A DNA stretch of 64,000 nucleotides from CAWIHK01 sp963835935 (GTDB lineage: Bacteria > Bacteroidota > Ignavibacteria > UBA10030 > CAVZMI01). Positions 55,567-64,000 of this stretch are shown one piece after another. The stretch is taken from positions 620,001-684,000 of the forward strand of contig CAWIHK010000005.1 of NCBI GenBank assembly GCA_963835935.1, read 5' to 3'. The position numbers and the translations under genes were made by a program. Position 1 is the first letter of the stretch. The number at the start of each line of letters is the position of its first letter. The notes under the pieces are model-generated. The model worked only from the letters and a program-made list of their open reading frames with translations. It was not told the DNA's origin and made no database searches.

Positions 55567-58005
55567 ATGAGTTACGGACATTTTGATGATGATCAAAAAG
55601 AATACGTCATAACAAGACCTGATACACCACTCCCATGGATTAATTATATGGGTACAGAAAATTTCTTTGGAATCATATCCAACACAGGAGGCGGATATTG
55701 TTTCTACCAGGATGCTCGGATGCGCCGCTTGACGCGTTATAGATATAATAACATCCCGATGGATAGTAATGGAAGATATTTATATATCAAAGATGGTAAC
55801 ACAATCTGGAATCCGACCTGGAAACCGATGCAAGTCGAACTTGATAAATACGAATGTCGTCATGGTTTAGGATATACAAAGATAACTGGACAAAAAAATG
55901 GATTAGAAGTTTCTACATTATACTTTATTCCGCTTGAGTCTAGAAATGAAATCTGGCACGTTCAGATAAAAAATCATTCAAAAAAAGTCAAAAAAGTTAG
56001 ACTATGGGGATATATTGAATGGTGTTTGTGGGAAGCGCTAGACGATATGACTAATTATCAACGAAATTATTCGACAGGTCAGGTCGAAATCGAAAATGGT
56101 TCAATCTTTCATATTACTGAATACCGTGAACGACGAAATCACTACGGTTTCTTCACATCGAGCAAGCCGGTGTCTGGTTTTGACAGCAGTCGTGATGCAT
56201 TTGTCGGTGTTCACAATGGATTAAACGCGCCGCAAGCGGTATTGGAAGGAAGCTGCAAAAATAGCACGGCTTATGGATGGTTGCCGATTGCCGTCCAACA
56301 AATCGACCTTGAATTAAAACCCGGTCAATCAAAAACAATCAATTTCTTATTAGGATATGGTGAGAATCCACAGGACAAGAAATTTCTTGAAAATGGAAAA
56401 ATTAGAAAAGATGAATTCGAAGCAGTAAAGTCAAAATATCTAAAGACTCCCGATGTCATGTCTGCATTTAAAGAACATCGAAAGTATTGGGAGAATCTTG
56501 TTTCTTCATATCAAGTCAAAAGTGAAGATCAGATTGTGAACCGTATGGCAAATATCTGGAATCAATATCAGTGCATGGTTACATTCAATTTGTCTCGTTC
56601 TACATCGATGTATGAAACTGGTATCGGCAGGGGTATGGGCTATCGGGATAGCAATCAGGATATTTTAGGCTTTGTCCACATGATTCCATCGCGTGCACGC
56701 GAGCGAATTCTGGATATTGCTTCAACACAACTTTCGAACGGTACATGTTTTCATCAATACCAACCTCTTACAAAAAAAGGAAATGCGGATATTGGCGGTG
56801 GATTTAATGATGATCCTCTTTGGTTGATTTTATCTGTTGCAGCTTATATCAAAGAAACAGGTGATTACAGCATACTCGAAGCGAAAGCAGGATTTGCTGA
56901 TGTCCAAAACTTTGAAGCAACTCTGATGGATCATTTAATAATTTCGCTTCAATATACATTGAATCATCGCGGCCCACATGGATTACCATTGATTGGGCAC
57001 GCTGATTGGAATGATTGTTTGAATTTGAATTGTTTTTCGACGTCTCCTGGTGAAAGTTTTCAATTAGCCGGACATATAGAGAATGATAAGGTCGCTGAAT
57101 CAGTCATGATTGCAGGATTGTTCTGTAAAGCTTGCGATGAGATGGCTGGAATATTAAAGAGTAAAGGAAACACGGAGAAGGCAGATGCATATTTGAAGCA
57201 TAGTCAAGATATGCGTGAAACAATTTATAAGCAGGGTTGGGATGGAGAATGGTTCTTAAGAGCGTACGATTCATACAGTAAGAAATTAGGTTCGAAGGAA
57301 AATGATGAAGGTAAAATCTTTATCGAAAGTCAAGGTTGGTGTGTTCTCGGCGGAGTCGGGTTGGAAAACGGTTATGCGATAAAAGCGCTTGATAGTGTGA
57401 AAAAACATTTGTCGACTCCAAACGGCATCATTTTACAGCAACCAGCATTCCAGAAATATTATGTTCATCTTGGTGAAGTCAGTTCATATCCGCCGGGATA
57501 TAAAGAAAATGCAGGAATATTTACTCATAATAATACTTGGATTCAGATCGCGGAAACGATTATGGGGCGCGGTGATCAGGCCATGGAATATTACAAGAGT
57601 ATCTGTCCGCCGTCAAAGGAGAATCAAATTGATATCTATCGCTCTGAGCCTTATGTGTACAGTCAAATGACAGCAGGCAGAGATGCACCTACTCCAGGAG
57701 AAGGAAAGAATTCATGGTTAACCGGAACTGTCGCATGGTCTTTTGTAACGCTATCGCAATACATCTTAGGAATTCAACCTGATTATGACGGATTAATTAT
57801 TGATCCATGTATTCCGACGGCGTGGAAGAAATTCAGTGTTATTCGAAAATTCCGTAATAGTACATATACGATCACAGTTACTAATCCGAAAGGCGTTAGT
57901 AAAGGTGTGAAGGTTCTTACTCTGGATGGAAAAGAAATTGAAGGAAATAAAGTTCCGATTTTAAATGATGGAAAGAATCATAGCGTTGGAGTTGAACTCG
58001 GTTAA
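55567..58005 (+). CDS. Cellobiose phosphorylase (GH94)
   Basis: The 812-residue length matches GH94 cellobiose phosphorylases. Recognisable segments are ENFFGIISNTGGGYCFYQD, GRGMGYRDSNQDILGF, GGGFNDDPLWL, and HADWNDCLNLN, whose WND Asp (about residue 483) is the expected catalytic acid. The enzyme converts cellobiose and phosphate to glucose 1-phosphate and glucose in the cytoplasm, saving one ATP. No signal peptide is present. A TGAGGTAAG-type site precedes ATG 55567. The next gene begins directly at its stop (TAAATG). Cellobiose is the likeliest substrate, though related disaccharides are possible. Confidence 0.92.
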   Translation: MSYGHFDDDQKEYVITRPDTPLPWINYMGTENFFGIISNTGGGYCFYQDARMRRLTRYRYNNIPMDSNGRYLYIKDGNTIWNPTWKPMQVELDKYECRHGLGYTKITGQKNGLEVSTLYFIPLESRNEIWHVQIKNHSKKVKKVRLWGYIEWCLWEALDDMTNYQRNYSTGQVEIENGSIFHITEYRERRNHYGFFTSSKPVSGFDSSRDAFVGVHNGLNAPQAVLEGSCKNSTAYGWLPIAVQQIDLELKPGQSKTINFLLGYGENPQDKKFLENGKIRKDEFEAVKSKYLKTPDVMSAFKEHRKYWENLVSSYQVKSEDQIVNRMANIWNQYQCMVTFNLSRSTSMYETGIGRGMGYRDSNQDILGFVHMIPSRARERILDIASTQLSNGTCFHQYQPLTKKGNADIGGGFNDDPLWLILSVAAYIKETGDYSILEAKAGFADVQNFEATLMDHLIISLQYTLNHRGPHGLPLIGHADWNDCLNLNCFSTSPGESFQLAGHIENDKVAESVMIAGLFCKACDEMAGILKSKGNTEKADAYLKHSQDMRETIYKQGWDGEWFLRAYDSYSKKLGSKENDEGKIFIESQGWCVLGGVGLENGYAIKALDSVKKHLSTPNGIILQQPAFQKYYVHLGEVSSYPPGYKENAGIFTHNNTWIQIAETIMGRGDQAMEYYKSICPPSKENQIDIYRSEPYVYSQMTAGRDAPTPGEGKNSWLTGTVAWSFVTLSQYILGIQPDYDGLIIDPCIPTAWKKFSVIRKFRNSTYTITVTNPKGVSKGVKVLTLDGKEIEGNKVPILNDGKNHSVGVELG

Positions 58006-59930
58006 ATGAAAGAAAAAAAAAGAAGAATAGTCCGGGCAGTAATAAAGCAAAGATAAAACTTTCTCCTGCAAAGAAGAGATTGTTTTGGATTTTAATGCTT
58101 TCATTACCGCTTTTGTTGTTATGTTCTCTAGAAATTTGTCTGCGTACATTTAATTACGACGGGAACCTCGATGTTTTCATCGAGGGTCCCGAAGGGCACA
58201 ATGGATTTATACGATGTAATCCAAATGTAGCACGCAGATATTTTTCAACGCAGATGATAAATTTACCAACCCCTCCAAAGCAACTATTTCTCAAGCAAAA
58301 ACCGAAAAATGGATACAGGATATTCGTTCTTGGTGAATCATCGGCGGCAGGATTTCCTTTTGGAAATAATGCTTCCTTCCCGAATATTTTAGAACGAGGA
58401 CTTTCTAATGCTTTTCCTGAAAAGAAAATAGAAGTAATAAATATTGCTCTGTCTGCTATTAATAGTTATACATTGCTGGACATGTTCGGGGAAGTACTTA
58501 ACCAATCTCCCGATGCAATTCTGATTTATACCGGACATAATGAATATTACGGTGCACTTGGTGTTGGATCTGTTCAATCTCTCGGAAAATCGCCATGGTT
58601 GGTTCGTACCTATCTCAAACTTCAATCTTTTAAAATATTTTTATTGATGAGAGATTTTATCAGTTTGACGAAATCTGAAATCAGTGAAATATTTTTTGGC
58701 GGGAAAGATTCAGATCCTTCTGCCACTTTAATGGAACGTATTGTTGCAGAACAAACGATCTCTTATGGTTCTTCACTTTATGAGGCCGGTAAAAAGCAAT
58801 TTGAAGAAAATATGGAAGCTATTCTTCAAGAAGCTAGAGAGCATCAAGTTCCAGTCATTCTCGGGGAGCTAGTGAGCAATCTACGCGATCAGGAGCCATT
58901 CATATCCGTTGCCGATAAAGATGGACAATCCGCGAAATCTTTTTTCGGGCTAGCGCGTCAGCAGGATCAAAGAGGTGAGTTTGAAAATGCAAGGCAGAAT
59001 TATATTAAAGCAAAAGATCTAGATGCATTGCGTTTTAGAGCATCAGAGGATTTTAATCTTATTTTGCGAGAGCTGTCAAGAAAATATTCGGTACCGCTTG
59101 TTCCAACGCTTTCTTATTTCGAGAAAGAATCACCCGATGGAATTCCCGGAAATACACTTTTTCTTGAACACCTTCATCCAAATATGAAGGGATATTTTCT
59201 GCTGGCGAAAGCTTTTTATGAAACAATGCAAAACAACGGCATGATTAGTACTAAATGGCCAGGCGATTGTATATCTCAAGAGATAGGCCGGGGAATTACT
59301 GAATTAGATAGCGTGTATAGTGAGTTGTCTATTCGGCAGTTGAAAGGAAGCTGGCCATTCCAGCCAAAGTCTTTGCCAAATCGTTTTCTTAATAGTTATC
59401 ATCCCTCTAATCGGCTTGAAGAAATTGCTTTTCATGCTATAATAGGAAAGAATTTTAGCATCGAGTCAGCACATATGGCTCTTGGAGAATATTATGAAAA
59501 TCTGGGCAATTACGAAAAAGCCTTTTTAGAATATAATGCTTTAATTATATCGATTCCGAATGAGATTGAATTTTATAAGAAAGCGACAAAAGTCTTGCTG
59601 GCTCAGAAAGATTATGACAAAGCTTTGTCTTTACTGAACAAGTATTTGATGTACGGTGAAGATGATTTTTCCTATAAGTGGATTGGTCAAATTGAACTAA
59701 TGAAAAACAATTACAAGGATGCGATTGTCTTTTTGAAAAAAGCGAATTTGAGAGATCCTCAGGTATTATTTAATTTGAGTAGGGCATACTACTTCGATAA
59801 TCAATGGGACAATGGTCAAGAATATTTTCGTATTCTGCAAAATATTTCCCCGCGTTCTGAATTCATTCCATACTTGAACAATTTGAGTATGACTGAGCAA
59901 AAAGAGCGCGACTCTTCCAAAGCGCATTGA
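58006..59930 (+). CDS. Membrane-anchored SGNH/GDSL hydrolase-like protein with TPR repeats, copy 2 (frame break at A9)
   Basis: The main frame (616 residues from TTG 58080) has a membrane anchor (FWILMLSLPLLLLCSLEICL), FVLGESSAAGFP (Ser nucleophile), YTGHNEYYGALG, LEHLHPNMKGY, and C-terminal TPR repeats. It has no good start or ribosome site. A better N-terminus begins at ATG 58006, touching the GH94 stop, and would read MKEKKKKNSPGSNKAKIKL into the same anchor if the A9 tract at 58013-58021 had ten As. It is shorter than copy 1 at the C-terminus. It may be a one-base assembly error, a real frameshift, or slippage-controlled expression. Confidence 0.72.
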
Positions 59931-60043
59931 TGCATAATCCAGGCGGTTTGATTAATAATTGTTGCGCGAACTTTTTCTAATTGATTACTATTCTTATTTG
60001 ATTGTGTAGAAAAAGATTTCACATACTTATATCCGGAGGATAT

Positions 60044-62866
60044 ATGAAAATAAAATGTTTTCTTACCGTTATTTTTCTAATAGGATGTGTGTTTTCTTCT
60101 GCATTAGCTCAAACATATCCATATCAGGATTCCACATTATCGGTTGATCAAAGAGTCAATGATCTGTTGGGCCGGATGACGTTGGATGAAAAACTTGGCC
60201 AGATGATGCAGCTTGAACGGGCGCTTGTTGAACCAAATCCCTATCTTATTATAACATACAACATTGGTTCTATGCTCAGCGGAGCCGGTTCTGCTCCAAA
60301 TGCCGGAAACAACGCTACTGATTGGGCAAACATGACGGATACTATGCAATCTTATGCTTTAAAAACTCGATTGAAAATACCGCTTATTTATGGCGTTGAT
60401 GCAGTGCATGGTCATGGCAATGTGCTTAATGCTGTCATCTTTCCGCACAACATTGGATTGGGATGCACACGTAATCCTTCCCTAGTGAAAGAAGCTGCAA
60501 GAATTACCGCCTCGGAAGTCCGGGCAACAGGAATTCATTGGACGTTTGCTCCATGTATTGCTGTTCCTCGCGACGAAAGATGGGGACGAACGTATGAAGG
60601 ATTTGGAGAAACGCCTGAACTAGCTCAGCTTCTTGGTCCAGCTGCTATTCGAGGTTTTCAGGGGGACACGCTTGCAGGACCAGAAAATATTTTGGCATGT
60701 GCAAAACATTTTCTTGGCGATGGAGGAACAACAGATGGAGTTGATCGCGGTAACACAGAGTTGGATGAACCGACGATCCGCAATATACATTTACCGGGAT
60801 ATATTTCGGCCGTCGATTCGAATGTCGGAAGCATTATGGTATCGTACAGCAGTATCAATGGAGTGCCAATGCATGAAAACAAATATTGGATTACCAATGT
60901 TCTAAAGAATGAACTTGGGTTCAAAGGAATTGTCGTGTCGGATTATACTGGTATCGATAATATTGGTGGTGATTATACAACTGATGTCGACACTTCAATC
61001 AATGCGGGAATTGATATGTTAATGGTACCGCGCACTACCTTCCCTTCTATCATGAAAAACCTCATCAGTCAGGGAAGAATTGATACTGAGCGAGTTAATG
61101 ATGCTGTCAGAAGAATTCTCACTGCTAAATTCAAGCTCGGATTATTCGAGAGACCTTATGCCAACAGAACAAATCTTTCGCTCATTGGAAGCGACGCTCA
61201 CCGTGCTGTGGCTCGACAGTGTGTTCGAGAATCAATGGTGTTGTTGAAGAAAAAAGATGGTATTCTCCCGCTAAGAAAAACTAATGCGAGAATACTTGTT
61301 GCCGGCTCTAATGCAGATGACTTGGGTAATCAATGTGGTGGATGGACAATCTCCTGGCAGGGCCAAAGCGGTACCCCAACTGCCGGTACAACTATCCTTC
61401 AAGGACTAAAAGATATTGCACCGAATGCTCAGATCGAATATTCCAAAACCGGTGATTTTACAAATACAACAGCCGATTATTCCATCGTCGTGATTGGTGA
61501 AACTCCTTACGCTGAAGGTGCTGGAAACAAACTAGATTTGGGTTTGCCAACAACTGATGTGGAGTTAGTTAAAAAGATGAAAAGTTATGGCGCGCCTGTA
61601 ATCGTTATTATAATCTCCGGCAGGCCGCTTATTCTCGACAAAATCCAGCACTATTCAGATATCATCATTGCAGCATGGCTGCCAGGAACCGAGGGTGATG
61701 GCATAGCCGAAGTATTATTTGGCGACTACCAACCTACAGGACTTCTTTCATGTAGCTGGCCTAAAAATATGTCTCAGATTCCGATAAACTATGGTGATGC
61801 GAATTATTCTCCATTATATTCGTACGGATTTGGAATTACATCATTAGCAAACTCAGCCGCTGGTTCAGCGCCACAATGCTTGTCGGCAATTGTAACTCCA
61901 GACGGTAAACATTTTGAATTGACATTCAACAAACAGATGAAGAATCCTTCTACTGCAAGCGCAACATTTTCTATCATGAAAAATAATTTTCCGCTTTCAA
62001 CAACAATTAAAACTTCTTTAAAGACATCCGACAGCACTACGCTTCTTCTTGAACTCGATTCAACTTTCTTTATAAGAAGCGATATTGTGACAATATCTTG
62101 CAGCGGCGGGACGATTCAATCTTTCGATGATGGAATGATTCAGCCGTTCGGTCCGCTCGATGTTTTTAACGCGTTTAGTCCGACGCTGATAACAATACCC
62201 GGAAGAATTGAAGCTGAGAATTATAGTGATGTGTTCGGCAGTATCCAGATAGAATCGACAAGTGATATTGACGGTGTGTCGGATATTTCAAGCATCGATT
62301 CACAAGATGGTATGGAGTACATAATAAATGTGCCGGGAAAAAAGGATTATTATTTATCATTTCGGATTGCAAGCGAATCAACGCAGGGACGGGTTGCAAT
62401 AACTTATAATGGAAAGAGTGTCGCGGCGATTATTCCTATTACAGGCAACTGGCAGACATGGCAAACAACATCGAGTGTTAAGCTTAATCTTAATGCTGGA
62501 GTAGATACTATCCTGATAAGAGCGGTGACGGGAGGTTTCCATCTTAACTGGATTCTTATTGGAACCACTCCGAACGATATTAATAATATTGGAACAACGC
62601 CGTTAATTACAAAATTGGATCAGAATTATCCTAATCCCTTCAATCCGGTCACAACAATAAAATATCAACTATCATCTGACAATCATGTGACTTTGAAGGT
62701 GTACGATTTGCTCGGAAGAGAAGTTTGTACACTAGTCGATGAAAAAGAAGTTGCCGGTATTTATTCTGTTTCCTGGGATGCATCTCATCTTGCCAGTGGC
62801 GTATATTTTTGTAAATTGCGGGTTGGAAATCTGAACGATACGAAGAGATTGGTTCTCTTAAAATAA
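60044..62866 (+). CDS. Exported GH3 beta-glucosidase with CBM6-like and T9SS sorting domains
   Basis: The 940-residue protein has a signal peptide (MKIKCFLTVIFLIGCVFSSALAQ region), a GH3 N-domain (GRMTLDEKLGQMMQ, KHFLGDGGTTDGVDRG, and the nucleophile Asp of VSDYTG near residue 300) and a GH3 C-domain (RESMVLLKKKDGILPL). An Ig-like strand region (LSAIVTPDGKHFELTFNKQM), a CBM6-like domain (RIEAENYSDVFGS to GGFHLNWILIG) and a T9SS sorting domain (LDQNYPNPFNPVTTIKYQL) follow. It releases glucose from beta-glucans or cello-oligosaccharides at the surface. CCGGAGG before ATG 60044 decides the start over 60002. Confidence 0.9.
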   Translation: MKIKCFLTVIFLIGCVFSSALAQTYPYQDSTLSVDQRVNDLLGRMTLDEKLGQMMQLERALVEPNPYLIITYNIGSMLSGAGSAPNAGNNATDWANMTDTMQSYALKTRLKIPLIYGVDAVHGHGNVLNAVIFPHNIGLGCTRNPSLVKEAARITASEVRATGIHWTFAPCIAVPRDERWGRTYEGFGETPELAQLLGPAAIRGFQGDTLAGPENILACAKHFLGDGGTTDGVDRGNTELDEPTIRNIHLPGYISAVDSNVGSIMVSYSSINGVPMHENKYWITNVLKNELGFKGIVVSDYTGIDNIGGDYTTDVDTSINAGIDMLMVPRTTFPSIMKNLISQGRIDTERVNDAVRRILTAKFKLGLFERPYANRTNLSLIGSDAHRAVARQCVRESMVLLKKKDGILPLRKTNARILVAGSNADDLGNQCGGWTISWQGQSGTPTAGTTILQGLKDIAPNAQIEYSKTGDFTNTTADYSIVVIGETPYAEGAGNKLDLGLPTTDVELVKKMKSYGAPVIVIIISGRPLILDKIQHYSDIIIAAWLPGTEGDGIAEVLFGDYQPTGLLSCSWPKNMSQIPINYGDANYSPLYSYGFGITSLANSAAGSAPQCLSAIVTPDGKHFELTFNKQMKNPSTASATFSIMKNNFPLSTTIKTSLKTSDSTTLLLELDSTFFIRSDIVTISCSGGTIQSFDDGMIQPFGPLDVFNAFSPTLITIPGRIEAENYSDVFGSIQIESTSDIDGVSDISSIDSQDGMEYIINVPGKKDYYLSFRIASESTQGRVAITYNGKSVAAIIPITGNWQTWQTTSSVKLNLNAGVDTILIRAVTGGFHLNWILIGTTPNDINNIGTTPLITKLDQNYPNPFNPVTTIKYQLSSDNHVTLKVYDLLGREVCTLVDEKEVAGIYSVSWDASHLASGVYFCKLRVGNLNDTKRLVLLK

Positions 62867-62895
62867 TGAAAAAAGATTTTTAACTTTGGTCTTAT

Positions 62896-62924
62896 AAAGG
62901 GATTCTACAATGTAGAATCCCTTT
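62896..62924. terminator. Hairpin between convergent GH3 and pta genes
   Basis: AAAGGGATTCTAC (62896-62908) pairs perfectly with GTAGAATCCCTTT (62912-62924), a 13-bp stem with a 3-base loop. T content after the stem is modest on both strands, but the site between convergent genes supports bidirectional termination. Confidence 0.8.
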
Positions 62925-62951
62925 GTCTTAAAAAGCACGTCTCGAAAGTTT

Positions 62952-63944
62952 TTAGAATTTAGTTCCCATCACGACATTGATCGCAACGACACTGACTATA
63001 TCCAAAACACTACATCCTCGTGAAAGATCGAATGCGGGTTTTTTCAAACCTTGTGACAACGGCCCGATTGCCTCAGCTCCGGCAAGACGCTGTGCAAGCT
63101 TATATCCGATATTTCCTGCATTAAGATCCGGGAAAATAAAAATGTTTGCATTTCCTTTTAGAGGACTTCCGGGTGCTTTCGAATTTGCTACCTTTGGAAC
63201 AATGGCAGCATCAACCTGTAACTCACCATCGACACAGAGATCTGGTTTTCGCTGTTTGATCAATAACGTAGCTTTTTGAACTTTCTCAACAAGAGGATGG
63301 CTTGCACTTCCTTTAGTCGAAAATGATAACATGGCAACTCTTGGTTCCTGACCGGTAAGTTTTTGATGATTGATCGCAGTGGATATTGCAATGTCAGCAA
63401 GTTGTTCGGGTGTTGGATCGGGAATGACGGCGCAATCGGCAAATGATATCAACCGGCTATCCGGGAAAGCCATCAGGAAAAAACTGGATACAATATTAAT
63501 GCCTTCCGCTAAACCGATAACTTGAATTGCCGACTTCATCACATCTCCGGTAGTAGAAATCGAGCCGGCTACGCTTCCGTCGGCTAATCCTTGGCGAACC
63601 ATCATTACACCATAAAAAAGTGGATGCTTCATGATTCTTAGCGACTCTTCAAGTGTCATTCCTTTTGCTTTTCGGAGATTGTAAAAGATTTCTGCAAAGC
63701 TCTGAATTTTTTCAGATTTTTCTGCTTCGATTACTTCGATGTCGTTCAGGTTGATCGACAGGTTTTTTGCTTTGAGTCGTATTTCTTGTTCATTTCCGAG
63801 AAGGGTTATATTTGCGATTTTTTCATCAACGATAATTCTTGCTGCCTGAATAGCCCGTTCATCGATTCCGTCTGGCAAGAGAATATGTTTATTAAGGCTT
63901 TTTGCCTTCGATTTAATATCGGTCAAGAAAATTGGTTCAGTCAT
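62952..63944 (-). CDS. pta: Phosphate acetyltransferase
   Basis: The 330-residue enzyme interconverts acetyl-CoA and acetyl phosphate. Family segments include LPDGIDERAIQAA near the N-terminus, ADGSVAGSISTTGDVMKSA, FADCAVIPDPTPEQLADIA, MLSFSTKGSASHP and FIFPDLNAGNIGYKLAQRLAGA. Length equals the short, single-domain Pta form without the DRTGG regulatory domain. It would yield acetyl phosphate for ATP formation if acetate kinase is present elsewhere. No strong ribosome site is seen before ATG 63944, and the upstream gene lies outside the window. Confidence 0.93.
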   Translation of the reverse strand: MTEPIFLTDIKSKAKSLNKHILLPDGIDERAIQAARIIVDEKIANITLLGNEQEIRLKAKNLSINLNDIEVIEAEKSEKIQSFAEIFYNLRKAKGMTLEESLRIMKHPLFYGVMMVRQGLADGSVAGSISTTGDVMKSAIQVIGLAEGINIVSSFFLMAFPDSRLISFADCAVIPDPTPEQLADIAISTAINHQKLTGQEPRVAMLSFSTKGSASHPLVEKVQKATLLIKQRKPDLCVDGELQVDAAIVPKVANSKAPGSPLKGNANIFIFPDLNAGNIGYKLAQRLAGAEAIGPLSQGLKKPAFDLSRGCSVLDIVSVVAINVVMGTKF

Positions 63945-64000
63945 AAATTAACGATGGAAAAATTAATAAATGAATTTTGTTTATTAAAAATGCGGTTAAA

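Overview
The window looks like a chromosome segment from an anaerobic or facultatively fermentative Gram-negative bacterium of the FCB group, most like Ignavibacteria. The lineage call is an inference. It rests on three type IX secretion (T9SS) C-terminal sorting domains, two carrying the 'LDQNYPNPFNP' signature, on two PorV-like outer-membrane proteins, on TonB receptors with carboxypeptidase-regulatory plugs, and on moderately AT-rich DNA. No rRNA, tRNA, CRISPR array, insertion sequence or prophage was recognised.

Region 1 (2-12762, +) is a tightly packed redox operon. It holds two glutamate-synthase-type Fe-S/FMN proteins (the first cut by the window edge), a glutamine amidotransferase/GXGXG protein, HdrC, HdrB, a 1487-residue HdrA with an inserted GltD/NfnB-like NAD(P)H module, MvhD, and the MetV zinc/Fe-S protein without MetF. 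Together these suggest an Hdr-type, possibly flavin-bifurcating machine wired to glutamate synthesis. This is the best candidate here for an undescribed system.

Region 2 (12847-25454, -) runs from a flippase through PorV, a secreted M6-like pseudopeptidase, a zinc-peptidase/TolB-propeller/Omp85-like fusion, a DUF5683-like protein, an exported protein and a methyltransferase split at an A9 tract. It ends with a stand-alone tryptophan synthase beta (TrpB2). TrpB2 is preceded by a complete trp-type attenuator: promoter, leader peptide with Trp-Trp-Arg-Trp, competing hairpins and terminator.

Region 3 (25720-34389, -) has a hybrid sensor kinase split by a one-base lesion, a TetR-TonB receptor pair, and a GH130 mannoside phosphorylase with a GPH sugar symporter. 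Region 4 (34390-37762) has remnants of a sigma-54 activator, an orphan terminator, and a small carbamoyltransferase cassette (SxtJ-like, carbamoyltransferase, DUF5989-like).

Region 5 (38084-62924, +) is a glycan (probably cellulose or beta-glucan) utilisation locus. It encodes a TonB receptor, an FN3-containing surface protein, a second PorV-like protein, a TIG-domain lipoprotein, a CBM9-type T9SS-exported protein, two tandem sodium/solute symporters, two SGNH-TPR membrane proteins flanking a GH94 cellobiose phosphorylase, and an exported GH3 glucosidase with a CBM6-like domain. Phosphate acetyltransferase (-) closes the window. The implied physiology is uptake of beta-linked oligosaccharides, energy-saving phosphorolysis and acetate fermentation. 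Three genes (at about 15053, 26262 and 58017) each appear to lack exactly one base.
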